A stretch of 20,878 nt of DNA from Sulfurimonas sp. (GTDB lineage: Bacteria > Campylobacterota > Campylobacteria > Campylobacterales > Sulfurimonadaceae): NCBI GenBank assembly GCA_015487435.1, contig WFPU01000283.1, forward strand, positions 1-20,878. The letters run 5' to 3'. A program made the position numbers and the translations under genes. Shown here in pieces: positions 15,886 to 20,878 of this stretch (position 1 is the stretch's first letter; the number at the start of each line of letters is the position of its first letter). The notes beneath the pieces are model-generated. The model was not told the DNA's origin. It searched no databases and worked only from the letters and a program-made list of their open reading frames with translations.

Positions 15886-16653
15886 ATGCAAAATAACACT
15901 TTCGCATATACATCAAGTACATTACTTAGTGCATATAAAAAAAGACGAGATGAATTATTACCATTACTAAAACAAAAGAATGAAAAGGATGAAGAAAAAA
16001 AAATTCATTTAGCCCTATTGTCAATTGATTTATGCATTCAAATATTTAATGATGCAAATCGCGAATTTCCTAAAATCAATAAAATAATTCTTGATCAAAA
16101 AAATAAAAATATTGCACTAATTAAAAACAAAACTTCTGGTATTAAAAAACTTAAAAAAGCTCTTAAAGCTTTAGGTGAACAAGATGGACTTATTTTTAAA
16201 AGAAAGATGCATTATTCTATAGAGTTGGCTGATAGTACTAGTAATCAAATACCCTCAGATATAGCTTCAAACATATTAAAAGAAAATGCTTTTTTATTTA
16301 CTCATATATTGCATGTACTATATGATAACGAAAACAAAGAGGAAGTATTTAATGCAATTTCAGCTCAATTAAAATATATCATGGGATTATGTATTATAGA
16401 GCCTGTATCTGCTGGAAAAGATATATACAAAGAGATACTTAATGAAAGGGAGAAATATAAAAAATCTGATAAATTCGCAGATGAATTAGAAAACTTTATA
16501 TTTAACTCTCATCACTATTGTTTAACTATCTTAATTTTCACAAAACACTGGATGGGATATAGAAAATTTTCTTTAGAAGAAGCAGAAAAAGCTTTAAATG
16601 AAAAAATAAACGATATCCTAAAACAGCGAAAAAGTAATTCAAACCCTCAATAA
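15886..16653 (+). CDS. Uncharacterised helical protein
   Basis: 255 aa; I do not recognise the family. The sequence is Lys/Glu-rich and should be almost entirely alpha-helical, with a possible coiled coil in 15-45 and 75-105, and a more hydrophobic middle part that includes HILHVLYD and YIMGLCIIEP. The third quarter contains His-rich FNSHHYCLTILIFTKHWMGYRKF. No signal peptide and no clear membrane helix. It is the only plus-strand gene here and faces away from the nar operon, sharing its upstream region. Start choice: an in-frame ATG at 15874 has no ribosome site, while the ATG at 15886 has AGGA 5 bp upstream. It ends 3 bp before the stop of the convergent hemerythrin-PAS gene and shares a terminator with it. 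A link to nitrate respiration is possible from position only. Confidence 0.75.
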   Translation: MQNNTFAYTSSTLLSAYKKRRDELLPLLKQKNEKDEEKKIHLALLSIDLCIQIFNDANREFPKINKIILDQKNKNIALIKNKTSGIKKLKKALKALGEQDGLIFKRKMHYSIELADSTSNQIPSDIASNILKENAFLFTHILHVLYDNENKEEVFNAISAQLKYIMGLCIIEPVSAGKDIYKEILNEREKYKKSDKFADELENFIFNSHHYCLTILIFTKHWMGYRKFSLEEAEKALNEKINDILKQRKSNSNPQ

Positions 16654-16682
16654 AGATTACTCCCAGTCGAGTAATCTTTTTT
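16652..16682. terminator. Bidirectional intrinsic terminator between convergent genes
   Basis: Perfect 11-bp stem AAAGATTACTC / GAGTAATCTTT with a 6-nt loop, followed on the plus strand by a run of six T (16677-16682). On the minus strand it is preceded by an A-run and followed by TTTATTG, so it can work both ways. It begins at the stop codon of the plus-strand gene and covers the last codons (about seven) of the minus-strand gene. Confidence 0.85.
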
Positions 16683-17640
16683 CACCCTCCAAAGAACGGA
16701 TATGAGTCACATCTTGGCTCATCTCTATCACTCCTCTATAGGTCCCATCTGGATCACGAACTGCAAAGTACTGAATATGTATAAACTGACCTTTAAAATT
16801 AATCCAAAATTCTGCTAAATCTTGTCTTCCGGCTTTAAATTCTTCTAATATTTTAATAACTTGATCTACACTTTTTGGTGGATGACAAAATCTTACTTCA
16901 CGACCGATAATACCAGCACTCCTAGGAAAAACTCTATCTTCTCCTCTATTATAAAATACTACTTGATCATTTTCGTTTACGTAGGTAATATCTACTGGTA
17001 AAATTCTAAAAATAGAGTTAACCTGCTCTGGTGTTAGATAACCCTCATCATAATGAGTTTTATCTTCTATACTAAATGGTAATTTTCTTTTCACGGTATC
17101 TTGACCTGGATGGATATACTCATCTTCTGGATATGGTGTTGGATTTTTTTCAAACATCCAACCTATCTCTTTATCACCATCCTTAAATTCTTTGAACTCT
17201 TGCTCATCTAACATTTGCATAGCATTAGGAAAAAGTCTTCCCTCCTCTACACTTAAGAGGTGCTCTATTGTTGAGAAAAGTTGTTTTGATAAAGTACTAA
17301 TGTTTGGAATATCTTTTGATTTTATATACCCTCCAACAGCTTTAATATTTTCTCTTATGTCATCATGCATTGCCCACATATTTTGTGATGGACTTGTCCA
17401 GCCATGTTTTTCAAGATAAGGAAATAATTGATTTTCTTTTCGGGTAAAGTGCAAATTGATAGTTGCTAATTTTTCAAATATTTTTGTATACAACTCTAGT
17501 TCTTTATCAATATCAAGAAGTTTCAACTTAGATATATATTTATTTATTAAAATATTTTCTTCCATATAGGTACGAATAGGGTGTCCATCTGGAAAATATC
17601 CATCAAATGGGGATGGTTCAGGGAGTGAAAATTCATTCAT
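16657..17640 (-). CDS. Hemerythrin-PAS protein (DUF438-type architecture)
   Basis: 327 aa, soluble. Residues about 15-165 form a hemerythrin-like helical bundle with H20, H64-FTRKE-N, H92 and H127-LLSVEE; the HFxRKENxLFP motif is that of the DUF438-associated hemerythrin group. Residues about 203-316 form a PAS domain with the characteristic GREVRFCHPPKSVDQV, AEFWI and YFAVRDPDGTYRGV...QDVT blocks, and the end SLEGEKRLLDWE is also typical. Known members usually have an N-terminal DUF438 helix pair, which is missing here. There is no kinase, GGDEF or DNA-binding output, so it may be a sensor acting through a partner, or an O2/NO-binding protein. It is a monocistronic gene convergent with the unknown plus-strand gene, and the second hemerythrin in the window. 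Confidence 0.88.
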   Translation of the reverse strand: MNEFSLPEPSPFDGYFPDGHPIRTYMEENILINKYISKLKLLDIDKELELYTKIFEKLATINLHFTRKENQLFPYLEKHGWTSPSQNMWAMHDDIRENIKAVGGYIKSKDIPNISTLSKQLFSTIEHLLSVEEGRLFPNAMQMLDEQEFKEFKDGDKEIGWMFEKNPTPYPEDEYIHPGQDTVKRKLPFSIEDKTHYDEGYLTPEQVNSIFRILPVDITYVNENDQVVFYNRGEDRVFPRSAGIIGREVRFCHPPKSVDQVIKILEEFKAGRQDLAEFWINFKGQFIHIQYFAVRDPDGTYRGVIEMSQDVTHIRSLEGEKRLLDWE

Positions 17641-17749
17641 TTAGTTTTATACCTTTGTTTTTTTGGCAGTATAACTAAATGAAATTAATTTATTATTGAG
17701 TTATATCAATAATAAAAAATATTAATTGAATTCTCTAAATAATTAGCTA

Positions 17750-17859
17750 TTAGATTCTGGATCAAGTCCAGAATGACGGAGCTTTCATCTTAAAATAGCA
17801 AAATTTTCATTTTCATGATGATGCAACTATTGTCATTCCTTATTTAAGCTGGAATCTAA
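17750..17859. mobile_element. MITE-like palindromic element
   Basis: About 110 bp bounded by 28-bp imperfect terminal inverted repeats (17750-17777 and 17832-17859, 20 of 28 positions complementary, the outer 8 and inner 7 exactly). The left end is itself a hairpin, ATTCTGGA-TCAAG-TCCAGAAT, followed by GAATGACGG; the right end has ATTCC...GGAAT. The TCATTC/GAATGA plus GGATTCTAGA-type ends resemble dispersed palindromic repeats found in many proteobacterial genomes. No coding capacity. It lies between the hemerythrin-PAS gene and the end of the small unknown gene, where it could also act as a terminator. Confidence 0.65.
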
Positions 17860-17879
17860 CTTATAATTAATCATAAATT

Positions 17880-18272
17880 TTAATTATTTTCTATTGCTTC
17901 AACCCATTCTATCATAGTTGCATTTGCTATAGGACTTGGTGCTTGTATAAAACTTACTACAAAATAATCTTTCATAAGAACTACACCAAATGATCTAGGT
18001 CTAATTGCCGCTATCTCTGGAGTATTAAGTTTATCTCCAAAGCAACACATAATATTTTTTGCATCTAGTATATCTTCGGCAATTTCATGCACTTCAAGAG
18101 AACTTGTATATTCATAATGGTTAAAAACACCAATATATATACCAATTGGATGCTCCTCTATATTTTTACGAAAATATTCAATTATCTCGTCAATTGTTTT
18201 ATAATTTGTTTTAGTTTTTAAAATTTTTTTAGTAAATACTGGGTATTTATCCATAAATGAAATTTTTTGCAT
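17880..18272 (-). CDS. Small uncharacterised protein
   Basis: 130 aa, cytoplasmic, mixed alpha/beta. Recognisable blocks are PIGIYIGVFNHYEYT (42-56), DAKNIMCCFGDKL (70-82), RPRSFGVV (92-99) and FIQAPSPIANATMIEWV near the end; the two adjacent Cys and the RPRSxGV motif look conserved, and I believe similar short proteins occur in other Campylobacterota, but I cannot name a family with certainty. It follows the carboxypeptidase gene by 22 bp on the same strand with AAGGA about 9 bp before the ATG, so the two are probably cotranscribed. Confidence 0.75.
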   Translation of the reverse strand: MQKISFMDKYPVFTKKILKTKTNYKTIDEIIEYFRKNIEEHPIGIYIGVFNHYEYTSSLEVHEIAEDILDAKNIMCCFGDKLNTPEIAAIRPRSFGVVLMKDYFVVSFIQAPSPIANATMIEWVEAIENN

Positions 18273-18294
18273 TTTATTTGTCCTTTTATAGTTT

Positions 18295-20878
18295 TTATTC
18301 TGGTTTATTTACTTCGATAAACTCTGCCTTTGAAAAATTTGGAACATCATCATAAGAAAAAACTGCATAATATTTATGTACATTTTTATCTCCAAAACTA
18401 TCATAAGTATAATTATCAGTTCCACCATAAAGCTTTTGACCATCATATGGAGAGCATGGTACCCTAAATGGATTTTTTACAACAATAGCCCCTCTATAAC
18501 TATCATCATCTGGAATATCCCACTCTAGTTTAATAATATCATTTTCAATACTATCTCTTAAATTAGTTACACCATCAGGAGGAGTTCTTCTTTTTTTAAT
18601 GTAATTAACAACAAGTGATGGTCTTTTAATTCTTTTTGAATCACACCAATCAACATACTGAGACTTACAAAATGGTTTTTGAGATGATGCCGATATGATA
18701 AAAGTAACTTTTGGATTTTCGCTAGCATTTTTAAGCATCTCTTCTATGGCATGCTTATCAAAAATAAATCTTTGTTTAGAGCTTTTTTTAATATCTGAAA
18801 CACTTACATCATAGCCAATTCTCTCAATAATTTTTCTATTTTTAATTTTTTCATATGATTTTTTTCCATCACAAGGAATAACCATCTCTATATGAAAACG
18901 AAGAGAGCTTGAAGAATTTATTTTATTAGCTTCTATATCTATATATGCATTTGAAATAACAGTAGTATCCATATCTGGTAAATTTATTAAATCAAATTCT
19001 AAACAGCCAAATTTTTTATCTCCATTTTCATCAAACCCAACATTTAAACTTGATTCTATTATCTCATCTTTTGAAACTGTTAACTCAACAGATGACTGCA
19101 AATCTATCCTAGCTTCATTTATAGTATATGATATATCTAATTTTGGTCTAAAGGAAAGCCCTCCACTAAACTTTCCATATCCAATATCCCACTGCATCAA
19201 TTGTGATGCACGGTTAAGAGGAAGTGATGTTGGACCTTCCATTCTAAAATAAGCCTCTCTTCTTTTTAATGATTTTTGCAAAACTGCTATCTCTTGTGCA
19301 GCAAAATCATATGTACGCCAAATGCCTTGTGATAATTGAGCTGAACCAGTAGGTCTGTCTATATAACTTAATACTTTAGTATTCTTAATCTCATCAAAAC
19401 TATCTATACTATCGATAGTTCTCTCATCAATCTGCTCTACTCTCCACTCTCCAAAACTCTCAACTTGAACAGATACACGGTTCATTGGATAAAAAGATAT
19501 TGTTGCCTTTGTAATCACCGCATTTTCGGGAACAGTATTTAAAGAAATTCCGCAAACTCCAAAACATTCACCTCTAGCTTCAGAAATACCAACAAATAGA
19601 GAATTATTACCAAAATGACCACCATTATTTTTAGTTTTTTCACCAACATAACCAATTTTTTCAGCTGATGGATATAAAATTTTTGAAAACATATTATCTG
19701 AAGGTTTTGTTCTTACGGCACACATCTGTGCAAATGAAGATTTTATCTTTTTCTCTTCACATGCTGCACGAATATAGTAATAATAATTAGTAGAAGATGG
19801 TAAATTTTTATCAGAAAAAGTTTTTAATTTTGTCATCCCTATTCTATTTGAAGATTGAGCATAACCTTTTTTCTTTGTTGAACGATATATTTCATAATAA
19901 ACTTCTTCAGCATCTGAATAATTCCAACTAAGTTCCACCTCTTTTGAAGTCACAGATTTAGCAATAAAATTTTCAACTCTTGGTAAAAAATTATCTTTTG
20001 AATAATTATTTGCTTCTGATAAAGCATATATTAATGCTGGAATATTTTCATCTATATGTTCACTCATATGCTCTATATAATCACTTATATTTCTAGTTCC
20101 AACTTCTGCTACTAAAGATAAAATTCCTTGCGAATAATAAAATTCCCTACCGCTTCCTGAAATAAGTTGAACGGGTGGTTTTCCCATATGAACACCATAT
20201 TCTCTAGTAGATTTTTTTCTTATCTCTTCTGCCATATTTCCTGCAAGTAAATTCAGATCTATTGCATCTATTGCATCTTCATGAATAAAATTATGTGCAG
20301 GAAAAAAAACATTACCTTGTGAATGATAATCTAGTGCAATAGTAATATTTTTATGCTTAAGCACAAAATCTCTAAGTGCTACAGTTTCAGGTTCACTAAA
20401 TGCACTTGGACCTGAATAAACATTTGAAGACATATCTTTATTTGGAGTAAACCCAATTTCAAAATTTCTATTTAAATCTACACCAAAACTTCCATCTCCA
20501 TTTATCCTTCTATTTTTTCTCCAAAAAGAGAAATGATTTCTTGAGTACTCAAATCCATCAGGATTTGCACATGGAACCATATATAAAGTTGTTCTGTCTA
20601 AAATAGCATTTAACCTTGGATCGTAATCAATATGATCTAATATATATTGAGCAAAAGTTAACGAAAGTTCTATTCCAATCCACTCTCTTGCGTGGATTGT
20701 TCCTGTATAAAATAGTGCTGGTTTCTCTTCATTTGCTTTTACATCTTTAGTAATACTTACTGCAATTATTTCTCTATTTTCCCAAGTTTTTCCAATCGAT
20801 TCAACTTTAAAAAGATTTGGATTTGTTTTTTGTGCCGATTTAAAAAAGTTTACACATTCATCATATGAAGTATATTGT
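18295..20878 (-). CDS. Multidomain M14 zinc carboxypeptidase, 5' end outside window
   Basis: At least 860 codons; the frame stays open to the right edge, so the N-terminus is missing. The first Met visible (20580) is internal, because catalytic residues lie upstream of it. Counting from the first complete codon (20877): HAREW at 62-66 gives zinc ligands H62 and E65, NPDGFEYS follows, GVDLNRNF gives N136-R137 for substrate carboxylate binding, H185 in LDYHSQG is the third zinc ligand, and E258 in VAEVGTRN is the catalytic Glu. Spacings agree with carboxypeptidase A. After the peptidase come a fibronectin type III domain (about 300-391), a long beta-rich region of probably two related sandwich domains (about 400-765) and a second Fn3-like end. 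Such a layout suggests a secreted or surface enzyme that trims peptides or cell-wall material; any signal peptide would lie outside the window. Small gene of unknown role follows. Confidence 0.88.
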   Translation of the reverse strand, partial: QYTSYDECVNFFKSAQKTNPNLFKVESIGKTWENREIIAVSITKDVKANEEKPALFYTGTIHAREWIGIELSLTFAQYILDHIDYDPRLNAILDRTTLYMVPCANPDGFEYSRNHFSFWRKNRRINGDGSFGVDLNRNFEIGFTPNKDMSSNVYSGPSAFSEPETVALRDFVLKHKNITIALDYHSQGNVFFPAHNFIHEDAIDAIDLNLLAGNMAEEIRKKSTREYGVHMGKPPVQLISGSGREFYYSQGILSLVAEVGTRNISDYIEHMSEHIDENIPALIYALSEANNYSKDNFLPRVENFIAKSVTSKEVELSWNYSDAEEVYYEIYRSTKKKGYAQSSNRIGMTKLKTFSDKNLPSSTNYYYYIRAACEEKKIKSSFAQMCAVRTKPSDNMFSKILYPSAEKIGYVGEKTKNNGGHFGNNSLFVGISEARGECFGVCGISLNTVPENAVITKATISFYPMNRVSVQVESFGEWRVEQIDERTIDSIDSFDEIKNTKVLSYIDRPTGSAQLSQGIWRTYDFAAQEIAVLQKSLKRREAYFRMEGPTSLPLNRASQLMQWDIGYGKFSGGLSFRPKLDISYTINEARIDLQSSVELTVSKDEIIESSLNVGFDENGDKKFGCLEFDLINLPDMDTTVISNAYIDIEANKINSSSSLRFHIEMVIPCDGKKSYEKIKNRKIIERIGYDVSVSDIKKSSKQRFIFDKHAIEEMLKNASENPKVTFIISASSQKPFCKSQYVDWCDSKRIKRPSLVVNYIKKRRTPPDGVTNLRDSIENDIIKLEWDIPDDDSYRGAIVVKNPFRVPCSPYDGQKLYGGTDNYTYDSFGDKNVHKYYAVFSYDDVPNFSKAEFIEVNKPE

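Noticed and set aside
20578..20580. Internal ATG as the start of the carboxypeptidase gene
   Set aside because: The frame continues upstream to the window edge and encodes the essential HAREW zinc motif, so the true start lies outside.

Overview
The window comes from an AT-rich, gene-dense bacterial genome. Many proteins have the look of Campylobacterota (Epsilonproteobacteria; an Arcobacter- or Sulfurimonas-like organism is my best guess). I infer this from the base composition, the style of the intergenic DNA and the small uncharacterised proteins; no rRNA is present to confirm it. All genes but one lie on the minus strand, so most operons read from right to left.

Centre (about 4.2-15.6 kb): a complete respiratory nitrate-reduction module. 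One operon reads: small membrane-anchored c-type cytochrome (15572), narG, narH, narJ, narI (ends 8383). It is preceded by an almost consensus sigma-70 promoter (TTGACA, 17 bp, TATACT) and closed by a perfect 12-bp hairpin. A second operon follows on the same strand: a NarK1-type transporter with an extra periplasmic domain, a hemerythrin-like di-iron protein, and a NarK2-type transporter whose start overlaps the hemerythrin stop. NarG keeps the FS0 ligands and the Mo ligand Asp, NarH keeps four cluster motifs including the Trp of the [3Fe-4S] site, and NarI keeps the four haem His, so the enzyme should be a quinol-oxidising, cytoplasm-facing Nar. The two NarK proteins would bring nitrate in and export nitrite.

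Left (1-3.7 kb): a SulP-family anion permease and a FdhF-like molybdopterin oxidoreductase with a Cys in place of selenocysteine; the latter could feed electrons from formate, but no partner subunits are visible. The extreme left edge carries a TATAAT box with a GC-rich discriminator and a leader that looks like the start of an rRNA operon.

Right (15.8-20.9 kb): a plus-strand gene of unknown function divergent from the nar operon, a convergent hemerythrin-PAS protein, a 110-bp palindromic MITE-like element, a small unknown protein, and the 3' part of a large multidomain M14 zinc carboxypeptidase that runs off the right edge.

Most worth a second look: the periplasmic barrel-like insertion in NarK1, the hemerythrin placed between two nitrate transporters, the cytochrome heading the nar operon, and the decayed direct repeats between narI and narK1, one of which carries a remnant resembling the narI 3' end. 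I see no CRISPR array, tRNA, complete rRNA or transposase.
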